From the NCBI RefSeq assembly GCF_022437945.1, contig NZ_CP092535.1, positions 1,674,001 to 1,738,000 of the forward strand: a stretch of 64,000 bases of DNA, given 5' to 3'. The notes under the pieces are model-generated. The model was not told the DNA's origin, ran no database searches, and worked only from the letters and a program-made list of their open reading frames with translations. The stretch is from Nocardioides sp. TF02-7 (GTDB taxonomy: Bacteria > Actinomycetota > Actinomycetes > Propionibacteriales > Nocardioidaceae). Position numbers and translations under genes: made by a program. Positions 1-9,255 of the stretch are shown piece after piece; the stretch's first letter is position 1, and every line of letters starts with the position of its first letter.

Positions 1-548
1 CGTTGTGGGTCCGGTCGCCGACCGCGAGCGCGACGTACCCGTCCTTGTCGACCGGCAGCCGCCGGGTCAGCGTGTCGGTCACGGCCATCTCGCCGCCGGC
101 GACGCGGTCCCACTGCTGCTGGAACTGCGCGCTGACCGCCTCGGTGAACCGGCGGTACTCGCCGGCGTCGACCGCGGCCACGTCGAGCACCCGGTTCTCG
201 ACGGCCACCTGGCCGAGGGAGAACTGGTACATCTCGTCGACGCCGGGCTCGCCGCCGACCCGGATCTCCCCGATCCGCTCGACCAGGTCGTCCGGCAGGG
301 TGTCGGCGCCGACCACCAGCAGGTCGTCGGGGACGAGGTGGGCGTCGAGCCGGCCCGGCGGCTCGACGGTCGGCCGCTCGTAGGAGACCGGGACGGAGCC
401 GTCGGTGGCGGTGGAGGGCGGCGCCGAGGTCGACGTGCCCGACGAGGAGCCGCCCGGGTCGTCGCCGCCGGTCCCGCCGCAGGCCGCGACGAGCAGCGCG
501 ACCGCGCCCGTCAGCGCCAGTCGCGCGCGACGCTGCGCAACCCCCCAT
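1..548 (-). CDS. Putative lipoprotein, C-terminus cut by window edge
   Basis: On the minus strand a hydrophobic leader ending in the lipobox LVAAC is followed by a Gly/Ser/Thr-rich linker and about 140 residues of soluble domain that run off the window. This indicates a membrane-anchored extracellular lipoprotein; I do not recognise the family. The ATG at 548 has a good GGAAGG ribosome site. It enters the signal-peptide frame only if the six-base C run at 541-546 is read as five, the same one-base excess seen in many genes here. No adjacent gene points to a function. Confidence 0.6.
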   Translation of the reverse strand, partial: MGGCAASRATGADGRGRAARRGLRRDRRRRPGRLLVGHVDLGAALHRHRRLRPGLLRAADRRAAGPARRPPRPRRPAGGRRRHPAGRPGRADRGDPGRRRARRRRDVPVLPRPGGRREPGARRGRGRRRRVPPVHRGGQRAVPAAVGPRRRRRDGRDRHADPAAAGRQGRVRRARGRRPDPQ

Positions 549-635
549 GGAACCTTCCCTCCCCCCTCCGAGGGTAGTCGGTGGGTCCGCGCCCCGCGGC
601 GGGCACCGCCGCTCCCGCGGGCGTCCGTACGACGG

Positions 636-1232
636 TCAGCCGAGGACCTTCTCCGCCACCCAGGCGATGTCCGCCGCCGTCGTGGCGGGGTCGGCCGAGG
701 GCTGCATGACGTGGCTCAGCACCAGCCGGACCACCAGCTCGATGCCGGTCTCGAGCCGGTCGGGCTCCAGCGGCACGTCGTAGGCCTGCACCCGCTCGGC
801 GACGACCATCTTCGCGCCCACCATCAGCGACTCCGCGTGCGTGGTGAGCAGCGGCAGCAGCTCGGTGTCGGCACCGTGGGTGGCCGAGACCACCGCGTGG
901 AGCAGCGCGTTGTCCTGCGCGTACTCCAGCACCCGGCGGGCGGAGTCCCGGATCGCGCCGATCAGGTCGGTGGGGTTCTCGTCGAAGGAGCGGACCACGC
1001 CGGCGAGGAACCGGTCGAGCTCGCGCAGCACCACGGCCTCGGCGAGGTCGGACTTCGTGCCGATCTCGTTGTAGACGGTCTGCCTGCTGACCCCCACCTC
1101 GTCGGCGAGCCGGGCCATGGTCACCCGCGCCCACCCCTCGTCCAGGATGACCGCGACCGCCGCGTCGCACAGGCGGTCGCGGAGCCGGCCGGAGGTGGCC
1201 GGCTCGGAGCCGGCCGGGGTGGTTCTCGCCAC
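636..1232 (-). CDS. TetR-family regulator of the alkane operon
   Basis: About 198 residues. The N-terminal helix-turn-helix contains the signature VGVSRQTVYNEIGTKSDL, and the rest is an all-helical ligand-binding domain. It is the last gene of the alkB-ferredoxin-tetR unit, the arrangement seen with AlkU-type regulators in Rhodococcus and its relatives. It probably represses the operon through the palindrome at 3041-3062. I chose the GTG at 1232; a CTG overlapping the ferredoxin stop is possible. The inducing ligand cannot be told from sequence. Confidence 0.85.
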   Translation of the reverse strand: MARTTPAGSEPATSGRLRDRLCDAAVAVILDEGWARVTMARLADEVGVSRQTVYNEIGTKSDLAEAVVLRELDRFLAGVVRSFDENPTDLIGAIRDSARRVLEYAQDNALLHAVVSATHGADTELLPLLTTHAESLMVGAKMVVAERVQAYDVPLEPDRLETGIELVVRLVLSHVMQPSADPATTAADIAWVAEKVLG

Positions 1233-1270
1233 GCCGGCGAGGATAACCGCCGGCGCCTGGGTCGTCGTGC

Positions 1271-1465
1271 TCAGTCGGCGAGGGTGAGGGCCAGCACCGG
1301 GCAGGCCTGCACCGCGGCGTAGACGTGGGCCCGGTCGGACTCGGGCGGGGAGTCGTCGAGCACCGTGACGAGCTCCTCGTCCTCGTCGACCTCGAAGTAG
1401 TCGTTGGCCATCGCCTCGCACATGCCGAGGCCCTCGCACTTGTCGAGGTCGGCGTGGATCTTCAT
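1271..1465 (-). CDS. Small ferredoxin (3Fe-4S/4Fe-4S type)
   Basis: A 64-residue acidic protein with a Cys-x5-Cys pair near the N-terminus (KCEGLGMC) and a later CP pair (QACPVLAL), the pattern of the short actinobacterial ferredoxins that serve cytochrome P450s. The ATG overlaps the alkB stop as ATGA, so it is translationally coupled. It probably feeds electrons to the hydroxylase or to another oxygenase. The rubredoxin fused to AlkB already fills the classical donor role, so its exact partner is uncertain. Confidence 0.85.
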   Translation of the reverse strand: MKIHADLDKCEGLGMCEAMANDYFEVDEDEELVTVLDDSPPESDRAHVYAAVQACPVLALTLAD

Positions 1466-2982
1466 CGGGTGGTCACCTTCTCGGGGTCGAACGGGACGAA
1501 GTCGATCTTGTCGCGGACGCCGCAGTCGGGGCAGCACCAGTCGTCGGGGATCTCGCGCCAGGCCGTGCCGGCCGGGAACCCCTCGTGCTCGTCCCCCGCG
1601 GCGACCTCGTAGACGTAGCCGCAGCCGGGGCACCGCGCGGCGAGCACCTCGCCGTCGTACCGCTGCGCCCAGACGTCGTCCTTGTGGACGTCGGAGTCGG
1701 CCGGCGGCGGGAACTTCCGCAGGTAGTGCTCCACCTTCCGCGGGTGGATGTTGGCGAGCCGGACGTCGCCGTCGAGGTGCTCGACGACGCGGCGGTCCAT
1801 CACCCGGCGCCACAGCGGCGGCACCAGCGCGAGGGTGAGCATGCCGGCGTAGCCGGTCGGCAGCGCCGGCGACTCCTTGAAGTCGCGCAGCGTCTGGTAG
1901 CGGCGGGTCGGGTTGGCGTGGTGGTCGCTGTGCCGCTGCAGGTGGTAGAGGAAGACGTTGGTGACCAGGTTGTTGGAGTTCCACGAGTGCATGGGGAGGA
2001 CCCGCTCGTAGCGCTGCCGCTCGCCGACCTTCTGCCGCAGCATCCCGTAGTGCTCGAGGTAGTTGATGATCTCGAGCAGGGAGAACCCGCAGACGACGAT
2101 CACCAGCAGGTAGGGCACGAGCTGCCAGCCGAACACCGCGACGATGCCGCCGTACAGCACCGCCGACATCGCCCAGGCGTTGAGCACGTCGTTGCCGAGG
2201 TGGAACGGGTGGGTGCCCTTACGGCGGTAGCGCTTGGCCTCCAGCTCCCACGCGGACCGGAGCGACCCGGAGACCGTGCGCGGCCAGAACGCCCAGAACG
2301 ACTCGCCCAGCCGGGAGGACGCCGGGTCCTCCGGGGTCGCCACCCGCACGTGGTGGCCGCGGTTGTGCTCGATGTAGAAGTGGCCGTAGAACGTCGGCGC
2401 GAGCGCGATCTTGGACAGCCAGCGCTCGACCGACTCCTTCTTGTGGCCGAGCTCGTGGGCGGTGTTGATGCCGATGCCCATCACGCCGGCGGTGGAGAAC
2501 GCGACCATCAGCTTCTCCCACCAGGCGAGGTCGGAGGCGCCGTCCTCCGCCATCGGCCGCACCAGGTCGGCGCCGAGGTGGTCGGCCACCCAGCCGGTGG
2601 CCCCGAGCAGGTCGGTGGTCCACAGGATCGGGTTGCCGAAGGCGAGCAGGTAGCAGACCGAGAACAGGATCGCGTACTGCAGCGGGAGGTACATGAACAC
2701 GACCCAGCGGTAGTACTTGTCGTTCTCGAGGTCCTCGATCACGTCGTCGGGCGGGTTCGAGGGGTCGAGGCCGAGCATCAGGTCGAGCACCGGGATGACC
2801 AGGTTGATGAGGATCGGCCCGCCGAGCAGGAACACCCACCAGTCGGTGTAGGCGTAGCCGACCAGCGTCAGCGCCCCGAACCCGGGCACCATCAGGCCGA
2901 GCAGCCAGAGGTAGCGCTTCCGGTCCTTCCACCGCTCGGTCGAGCCCTCGGGAACGGTGTGGCCGTAGGCATCGGTCGTCAT
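1462..2982 (-). CDS. alkB: Alkane 1-monooxygenase fused to rubredoxin
   Basis: A 506-residue fusion of an integral-membrane di-iron hydroxylase (about residues 1-410) and a C-terminal rubredoxin (about 445-495). The conserved histidine boxes are visible: HELGHK at 176-181, EHNRGHH at 205-211, HYG at 311-313 and LQRHSDHH at 348-355. The rubredoxin has the CPGC and CPDC knuckles (Cys451, 454, 484, 487). The family oxidises terminal carbons of n-alkanes at the cytoplasmic membrane; the fusion supplies its electron donor in cis. The ATG at 2982 has GAGAGG six bases upstream. The next genes are a ferredoxin and a TetR in one operon. Confidence 0.96.
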   Translation of the reverse strand: MTTDAYGHTVPEGSTERWKDRKRYLWLLGLMVPGFGALTLVGYAYTDWWVFLLGGPILINLVIPVLDLMLGLDPSNPPDDVIEDLENDKYYRWVVFMYLPLQYAILFSVCYLLAFGNPILWTTDLLGATGWVADHLGADLVRPMAEDGASDLAWWEKLMVAFSTAGVMGIGINTAHELGHKKESVERWLSKIALAPTFYGHFYIEHNRGHHVRVATPEDPASSRLGESFWAFWPRTVSGSLRSAWELEAKRYRRKGTHPFHLGNDVLNAWAMSAVLYGGIVAVFGWQLVPYLLVIVVCGFSLLEIINYLEHYGMLRQKVGERQRYERVLPMHSWNSNNLVTNVFLYHLQRHSDHHANPTRRYQTLRDFKESPALPTGYAGMLTLALVPPLWRRVMDRRVVEHLDGDVRLANIHPRKVEHYLRKFPPPADSDVHKDDVWAQRYDGEVLAARCPGCGYVYEVAAGDEHEGFPAGTAWREIPDDWCCPDCGVRDKIDFVPFDPEKVTTR

Positions 2983-3040
2983 CTGCACCCTCTCGTCCGG
3001 CCCGCGGCTGCGGGCGTCGTCGATTGACAAGACCGTAGGA

Positions 3041-3062
3041 CTTGTAAAGCAAGCTTGACAAG
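3041..3062. promoter_or_regulatory. Palindromic operator upstream of alkB
   Basis: CTTGTAAAGCAAGCTTGACAAG pairs at 9 of 11 positions across its centre. Extra half-sites (TTGACAAG at 3024-3031 and GCTTGTAAAG at 3071-3080) lie on either side. It is 59 bases or more upstream of the alkB start, where a TetR-type repressor would cover the promoter. Inference: it is the site of the TetR encoded at the end of this operon. Confidence 0.6.
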
Positions 3063-3143
3063 AGGGGCACGCTTGTAAAGTGGTCGGAGTCACTCGATGC
3101 CAGACCCGGGCCACACCGTGCCACTCCGGAGTCACCCCAGGGT

Positions 3144-4781
3144 TCACTCCAGGGCGATCGCCTGCTCCGCGAGCTCGACCAGCTGCGCCGCCCCGGGCAC
3201 GCCGTCCTCGGCGAGCGCGTCGGCCCGGTCGCGGACGGCGGCCAGGGTGACCGGGCGGTCGGCGTACGGCGCCGCGCGCCTCAGCAGCTGCGCGAGGTCG
3301 GCGACGGCGGCCGCCAGCCGCAGGTCGGGCGACCCCTCGGCGTCCGGGGCTCCCGCGACCAGCTCCACCACCCGCTCCTCCTGGCGGCCGCGCTCCCCCG
3401 CCGGTGCCGACCGGGGTCCACCGCACCGCCGCCTCGCCGATCACCGTGCCCGGCTCCACGTCGTTGGCCAGCCGCACCTCGTAGAGCGCGGTCGCCCGGT
3501 GACCGGCGCCCAGCTCGCCGGCGTCGACGTCCGCGTCGGTGAAGTCGTCGTCGGCCAGGGCACGGTTGTCGTAGCCGACCTGCCGGTACGACGTCACGAG
3601 GGCGGGGTCGAACCGGACCTGCGCCCGGGCGTCCGCGGCCACCGGGGTCAGCGTCGTGACCAGCTCGGTGCCGAACAGCGAGGAGGCCTCCGGGAACGTG
3701 TCGACATAGGCGTAGAACCCGTCGCCGCGGTCGGCGAGCTGCTCCATCAGGTGGTCGTTGTAGTTGCCCATGCCGAAGCCCACCGTGACCAGGTGGATGC
3801 CGTCGGCTCCCTCCTCGGCGATGGTGTCGGTGATCGACCCCGGGCCGGTGCGGCCGATGTTGGCGACGCCGTCGGAGGCGAGGACCACGGCGTTGACCGC
3901 CTCCGGGTCGAAGGCCTTCCGGGCCTGCCGGTAGCCGAGCCGCAGCCCCGCCTCCAGGTTGGTGCCGCCGCCGGGGCTGCAGCTCCTCGATCGCCCCGAT
4001 GATCGCGTCCTGGTCGCGCACCTCGGTCGGCGGCAGCAGCAGCTCGCCACGGTCGTCGAACGACACCACGGCGACGGTGTCGTCGGGGTCGAGGCGGTCG
4101 GCGAGCACGGCGAGCGACGCCTGCACCAGGCCGAGCCGCTCCCGGATGTCCATGCTCCCCGAGCGGTCGACGACGAGCGTGACGTTGGTCCGCGGCCGCT
4201 CGTCCGCCGTCACCTCGCGGGCGGTGACCCCGACCCGCACCAGCCGGGTCCCGTCGTCGAGGCTCGGCGCGTCCGCTGTCTCGGCGGAGAGCCCGAGGTC
4301 GCCGTCGGCGGGGAACGGGTCGCCGTACTCGAACCCGTTGACCCACTCCTCGACCCGCACCGAGGCGGGGGGCACCCGGTGCCCGTCGCGGAGCAGCGTG
4401 CGGGCGACGCCGAGCGAGCCGGTGTCGACGTCGAGCGCGAACGTCGACCGCGGGTCGCGCGCGGCGTCGACGAACCCGCTGGCGCCGTGGTCCCGGAACG
4501 TGTTGTCCTCGTCCGGGGCGGGTGGCGCCGGGGGCACCGAGGGCTCGCTGCCCGTCGGGCCCTGCGCTCTGCTCGACTCTGCCTCGGGCGCCGCGGCATC
4601 GTAGACGACGCCGCTGTCCCCCTCCGGACTCGGACTCGTAGTCCTCGTAGTAGGAGAGGGCGTCGACGTCGAGGGTGCCGCCCGGCCCGTCGGGTCCGTC
4701 GGAGCCGCTGCAGGCGGCGAGGGCGGGGCCGGCGACGGCGAGCGCGGCGAGGGTCAGGGCGAGGCGGGAGGTCCGGTGCAT
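3144..4781 (-). CDS. VWA-domain lipoprotein, YfbK-like (three frameshifts)
   Basis: When read through three one-base homopolymer excesses (3395-3399, 3973-3976, 4619-4623) this gives 544 residues. The parts are a signal peptide with lipobox LAAC, an N-terminal YfbK-type domain (TFALDVDTGSLGVARTLL), a von Willebrand A domain with the metal-site motif DRSGSM, and a C-terminal DUF3520-like segment. The protein should be anchored outside the membrane and bind ligands through the metal site. The ATG at 4781 fits the signal peptide; a GTG at 4817 is an alternative. It follows the EamA gene by 32 bases. Three breaks could mean a pseudogene, but all have the error pattern seen throughout the window. 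Confidence 0.82.
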
Positions 4782-4813
4782 GGTGGTGGGACGGCGCGAC
4801 CCGCGAACCGGTT

Positions 4814-5786
4814 TCACCGCCCGGGCGCAGCCCCGGGATCCGTGACCGTTCCGAGACCCGGACCCGCCTCGGCGACCGGCTCACGCCCGGCGCCGGCGAC
4901 CGCGCCGAGCACGAGCACGACGCCGACGACGCCGGCCGCGCCGATCCGCTCGTCGAGGAGCAGCGCAGCCGCGACGGCCGCGGTCACCGGCTCGAGCAGG
5001 CTGGCGATCACCGCCGCGGTGCTCGACGTCGTCCGCAGCCCGGCGTAGAGCAGGCCGTAGGCGAGCGCCATCGTCATCACGCCGAGGTAGGCGAGGGCGC
5101 TGAGTGCCACGGGGTCGGTGGTCGTGGCCGGGCCGCCGACGACGAACGCCGCCGGCACGAGGGCGAGCGCGCCCGCGCTGGTCGCGACGGTGGTCAGCGC
5201 CAGGGGGTCCGACCGCTGCGAGAGCGGGCGGCCGAGCGCGGTGGTGGCGGCGTACGTCGCTCCCGAGGCGACCGCGAGCAGCACGCCGAGCCATGGTCGC
5301 GGGCCGGTCGCCCCCTCGCCTGCGGCGCCGCTGACCAGCACCAGGCCGAGCAGGGCGGCGATGAGGACGAGGACGCGACGCACGCCGGGGTGGCGGCCGG
5401 CGCGCAGCGACTCCGCCGCGGTGAGCAGCACCGGGGCCAGCCCGAGGCTCACGACGGTCGCGACGGTGACGCCGACCTCGACGACCGAGCCGAAGTAGAG
5501 CGCCTGGTAGGCGGCCGTGCCGGCACCGACGAGGCAGGCGGTGCCCGGCGCCTCGCGGAGCAGGGCGAGCAGCCGCTCGCCGCGCCGCAGCGCGACGACG
5601 GCGAGGAGGGAGGACGGCGGCTGCGACGAGCATCCGGTAGCAGCTGACGGTGACGAACGACAGCGACGCGTGGTCGCGGATGACCTGGAGGGTCAGGCCG
5701 CCGGTGCCCCAGAGGACGCCGGCGAGGGAGATCTGCACGATCCCGACGGGCAGGACGCCGCGGGAGGAAGTGGTGGTGACGGACAC
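4814..5786 (-). CDS. EamA/DMT-family exporter (one frameshift)
   Basis: Two EamA repeats with about ten membrane helices, 323 residues after removing one extra base in the G run at 5608-5610. The first repeat begins with SLAGVLWGTGGLTLQVI and the second with VLLAVASGATYAATTALG. The family exports amino acids or other metabolites by drug/metabolite-type transport. The GTG at 5786 has AGGAG seven bases upstream. The 5-prime leader carries two strong hairpins. The substrate is unknown. Confidence 0.85.
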
Positions 5787-5834
5787 GGGTGTGCTCCTGG
5801 GTCGGACGGACGGAGGCGTCGGGAGCACGCCGCC

Positions 5835-5887
5835 CTCCCCGCGCCGTGCGCGGGGAGCAGGTGGCCGCTCCGGTCAGACGACCGGAG
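5835..5887 (-). promoter_or_regulatory. Two-hairpin leader before the EamA gene
   Basis: In the transcript of the EamA gene two perfect hairpins come before the start: one with an 8-bp stem (CTCCGGTC/GACCGGAG, 5868-5887) and one with a 10-bp stem (CTCCCCGCGC/GCGCGGGGAG, 5835-5857). They sit about 50-100 bases upstream of the AGGAG ribosome site. This layout suits an attenuator or RNA-based control element. I recognise no riboswitch consensus. The stretch 5888-6000 holds nothing else that I can name. Confidence 0.4.
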
Positions 5888-6000
5888 GCGGCGGGGAGCA
5901 GGCCCAGGCGGGTCACGTCGGTCACGGCAGCAGGGTAGCCAGCCGCCCGCCGCGCCCGCGAGCCCTTTCTCGGCCCGCCCCCCTGCCGCCCCCGAGCCCG

Positions 6001-6154
6001 TGTCGAATCGGCCCTCGTGGCGTGTCGAATCGGGTGTCGTGGCGTGTCGAATCGGGTGTCGTGGTGTGTCGAATCGGGTGTCGTGGCGTGTCGAATCGGC
6101 CCTCGTGGCGTGTCGAATCGGCCCTCGTGGTGTGTCGAATCGGGCGTCGTGGTC
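6001..6154 (+). repeat. Array of seven 22-bp tandem repeats
   Basis: Seven head-to-tail units of exactly 22 bases start at 6001, 6023, 6045, 6067, 6089, 6111 and 6133, each reading TGTCGAATCGG followed by a variable triplet and TCGTGG(C/T)G. There are no spacers, so it is not a CRISPR array. The same unit recurs at 9256-9527. It lies between the divergent EamA and tetR genes and codes for nothing convincing. Confidence 0.95.
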
Positions 6155-6194
6155 CTTTGCCCCGCTCCCGAGGCCGCGTGATCGCCGTCACTCT

Positions 6195-6225
6195 TTTGCA
6201 CTTGTTTGGGTGGGAGTGCAAAGAT
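6195..6225 (+). promoter_or_regulatory. Promoter with embedded TetR operator
   Basis: A perfect inverted repeat TTTGCACT (6195-6202) and AGTGCAAA (6215-6222) coincides with a plausible promoter: TTGCAC at 6197-6202, a 17-base spacer and AAAGAT at 6220-6225. Transcription would then begin at about 6232, next to the GTG start, giving a leaderless message. The inverted repeat is the likely autoregulatory site of the TetR it precedes. Confidence 0.55.
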
Positions 6226-6232
6226 CGTCGCC

Positions 6233-6823
6233 GTGACCGAGACCGCGTCCAAGTGGGAGACCCGTCGGGCCGAGACGGCCCGCCGGCTCCAGTGGTGCGC
6301 CCTCGAGCTCACCCGTGACCGCGGCTTCGACGGCTGGACCATGGACGACCTCGCCGAGGCCGCCGAGGTGTCGCGACGCACCGTGTTCAACTACTTCGAC
6401 GCCAAGGCCGACGTGGTCCTCGGCCCGGTCCACGACATCTCCGAGGAGCGGATCGCCGAGTTCGTCGCCGGCGGGCCGACCGGCCACCTCTTCGAGGACC
6501 TGGTCGCGGTCGCGGCCGAGGCACTCGCCGAGAAGAGCACCGACATCGACCTGGTCCAGCTGCGCCGCGACGTGTTCCGCGGCGACCGGCGCCTGGTCGC
6601 GATCGCGCACGACCGGTTCGAGAGCGTCGTGCAGGAGGCGGTCGCGTTCATCCTGCAGCGCGAGGGTGCCGACTACGGCGAGCAGCGCGCTCGGCTCCTC
6701 GTCGGGCTGCTGATGGTGATCTTCGAGTCCGCCGTCGAGCGCGTCGAGCCCGACCAGTCCCGACCCTTCGCCGCCCTCATCAACGACGCGGTCGCCGACG
6801 CCCGCGTCGTACTCCAGAGCTGA
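6233..6823 (+). CDS. TetR-family regulator
   Basis: A 196-residue TetR protein with the DNA-binding segment DDLAEAAEVSRRTVFNYF near the N-terminus. The GTG at 6233 is preferred because the promoter core ends seven bases before it; there is no ribosome site, which fits leaderless translation. It lies 52 bases upstream of an MMPL transporter on the same strand, so it probably represses that pump and itself through the TTTGCACT inverted repeat. Confidence 0.88.
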   Translation: MTETASKWETRRAETARRLQWCALELTRDRGFDGWTMDDLAEAAEVSRRTVFNYFDAKADVVLGPVHDISEERIAEFVAGGPTGHLFEDLVAVAAEALAEKSTDIDLVQLRRDVFRGDRRLVAIAHDRFESVVQEAVAFILQREGADYGEQRARLLVGLLMVIFESAVERVEPDQSRPFAALINDAVADARVVLQS

Positions 6824-6875
6824 CCCGCCGGAACCCCGGCACCACCACCGCCCCAGACGGACCCAGGAGACCCCC

Positions 6876-9254
6876 ATGGCCCGCTTGCTCTACCGCCTCG
6901 GAACGACCGCCTACAAGCGGTGGTACTACTTCATCGCCGGCTGGCTGCTGCTGGCCGTCGTGGTCGGCGCGCTCGCCGCGGCGTTCTCGAAGCCGATGCA
7001 GGACCAGTTCACGATCCCGGGCATCCCGTCCGAGGAGGCCTCCGACCTCCAGCAGGAGCTCTTCCCCCGGCGCGGAGGACCCGTTCGAGGACGCGAGCGT
7101 CAACGTCGTGGTCGCCGCGCCCGAGGGTCAGACGCTCGACGAGCGGGAGTACCGCGGGGCGGTCGACGAGCTGATCGCCGGGATCACCGACCTGCCGCAG
7201 GTCGACGGCGACGCGGCGACCAGCGCGGACTCCTCCTTCCTCAAGAACCCCGTCGACGCCGCGGCCGCCCAGGAGGAGCAGATCGTGGGGGCGGCCCGCC
7301 AGCAGGGCGGTGACGTCGAGGCCGCGCGGCAGAACGCGGCCGCCCTGTCGCCGCTCTCCGAGGACGGCCGGGTCGGCGTACTGACCTTCGAGTGGGACGT
7401 CGAGGAGCCCACCGACATCGAGCCCTCCTCCCAGGAGGCGCTCGCCGACCTGCTCGGCGACGTCACCGAGGAGACCGGGCTCGTCGCGGAGGCCAACGGT
7501 CCGGGCATGACCTCGGTGGAGCCGCCGGGCGCCACCGCAGAGCTCATCGGCATCGGCGTCGCGCTCCTCGTGCTGCTGCTGACCTTCGGCTCGCTGGTCG
7601 CCGCCGGCCTGCCGATCGTCAACGCCGTCGTGGGCGTCGGCCTCGGCCTGGCCGGGGTCACCGCCGCCACCGCGCTCACCGACAGCATCGGCTCGACCAC
7701 GCCGATCCTCGCCAGCATGCTGGGGCTCGCGGTCGGCATCGACTACACCCTGTTCATCGTGGCCCGCTACCGCAGCGAGCTGCACCACACCGACGACCGC
7801 GCCCACGCCGCCGGCATCGCGGTCGGCACCTCCGGTTCCGCCGTCGTGTTCGCCGGCCTCACCGTGCTGATCGCGCTCGCCGCGCTCACGGTCGTCGGGA
7901 TCCCGTTCCTCACCGCGATGGGCCTGGCCGCCGCGGCCACCGTGCTGCTCGCGGTGCTGGTGGCGCTGACCCTCCTGCCCGCGGTGCTCGGCATGCTGAA
8001 GTCGAAGGCGTTCGGAGGCCGGGTCCGGCGCTACCGGCCGGTCCGCGACGAGCACGGGCTGGTCGTCAACAACGGCGTGCGCTGGGCCCGGCTGCTCGGC
8101 CGCGCACCGCTCGCGTTCGCCGTACTCGTCGTCATCGTGCTCGGTGCCCTGGCCGTGCCGATGGCCCAGATGCAGCTGGCCTTCCCGAGCGACAGCACGG
8201 CGTCGGTCGACACCACGCAGCGGCGCGCCTCCGACCTGATGGCCGAGGCGTTCGGGCCCGGCCGCGAGGGTCCGCTGCTCGTGGTCGTCGACGGCCGTGA
8301 CGTCGAGGACGACGACGAGCGGCAGGCGGCGTTCGGCGAGGTCGCCGGCTGGGCCGCCGGCCAGGACGACGTGGCCAACGCCCAGGTCGTCGCCACCAAC
8401 GCGCCGGTCGACGACACCGGTGCCCCGACCGGGGCGGCGACCGGGGCGATCATCCAGCTGCTGCCGGAGTCGGGCCCGACCGACGAGGCCACGCTCGACC
8501 TGCTCGAGAACCTGCGCGACGGGGAGGGCGGCGTCGAGGAGTCGACCGGCACCGACCTCGGTGTCACCGGCCTCACCGCGATCACGACCGACGTGTCCGA
8601 CCGCCTCAACGGCGCGCTGCCGGTCTATCTGGCGGTGGTCATCGGGCTCGCGTTCGTGCTGCTGGTGCTGGTGTTCCGCTCGATCCTGGTGCCGCTGACG
8701 GCGACGCTCGGCTTCCTCCCTGTCGGTGCTGGCCACCCTCGGCGCGACCGTCGCGGTGTTCCAGGAGGGCGCGTTCGGCATCTTCGAGGGCCAGCCGATC
8801 GTCAGCTTCCTCCCGATCATGCTGATCGGCATCGTGTTCGGCTTGGCGATGGACTACCAGGTGTTCCTGGTGACCCGGATGCGGGAGGCGCACGTGCACG
8901 GCCTCTCCACCCGGGAGGCGGTCGTCGACGGGTTCCGCAACAGCGCCCGCGTCGTGACGGCCGCGGCAACCATCATGATCGCGGTGTTCGCGGCGTTCAT
9001 GCTGATGGACGACCCGATCATCAAGTCGATGGGCTTCGCGCTCGCGATCTCGATCGTGTTCGACGCGTTCATCGTCCGCATGGTGCTGATCCCCGCGGTC
9101 CTCTACCTGCTCGGCGAGAAGGCCTGGTGGCTCCCCGCCTGGCTCGACCGCCTGCTGCCCAACGTCGACGTCGAGGGCGAGTCGCTCGAGCGCGACTCCA
9201 TCCCCACCGCCCCCCGGCTCGGGCGACAAGGAGCTCGCCTCCTCCGCCGTGTGA
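6876..9254 (+). CDS. MMPL-family (RND-type) transporter (three frameshifts)
   Basis: Once single excess bases are removed at 7064-7068, 8718-8720 and 9210-9215 this is a 791-residue protein. It has an N-terminal membrane anchor, two extracytoplasmic domains and two bundles of membrane helices, including the motif GIDYTLFIVARYR and its second-half equivalent AMDYQVFLVTRMRE. MMPL proteins export lipids, glycolipids or hydrophobic drugs using the proton gradient. Correcting the last site places the stop (SSAV, then TGA) at 9252-9254, immediately before the second repeat array. Preceded by its likely TetR repressor; the substrate is unknown. Confidence 0.9.
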
Positions 9255-9255
9255 C

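Noticed and set aside
3144..4781. VWA gene as a true pseudogene
   Set aside because: All three lesions are single extra bases in G/C runs, identical in kind to those in essential-looking genes here, and the corrected protein is complete.
5787..5925. Leader peptide starting with GTG at 5925
   Set aside because: The frame has no stop before the EamA start and runs on into that gene out of frame, so it does not look like an attenuator peptide.
6001..6154. CRISPR-like regular repeat
   Set aside because: The 22-bp units are contiguous with no unique spacers, and no cas genes are near.
6155..9255. Transposon or integron carrying tetR-MMPL
   Set aside because: No transposase, integrase or target-site duplication is seen; the flanking repeats are short tandem arrays of unequal size and orientation.
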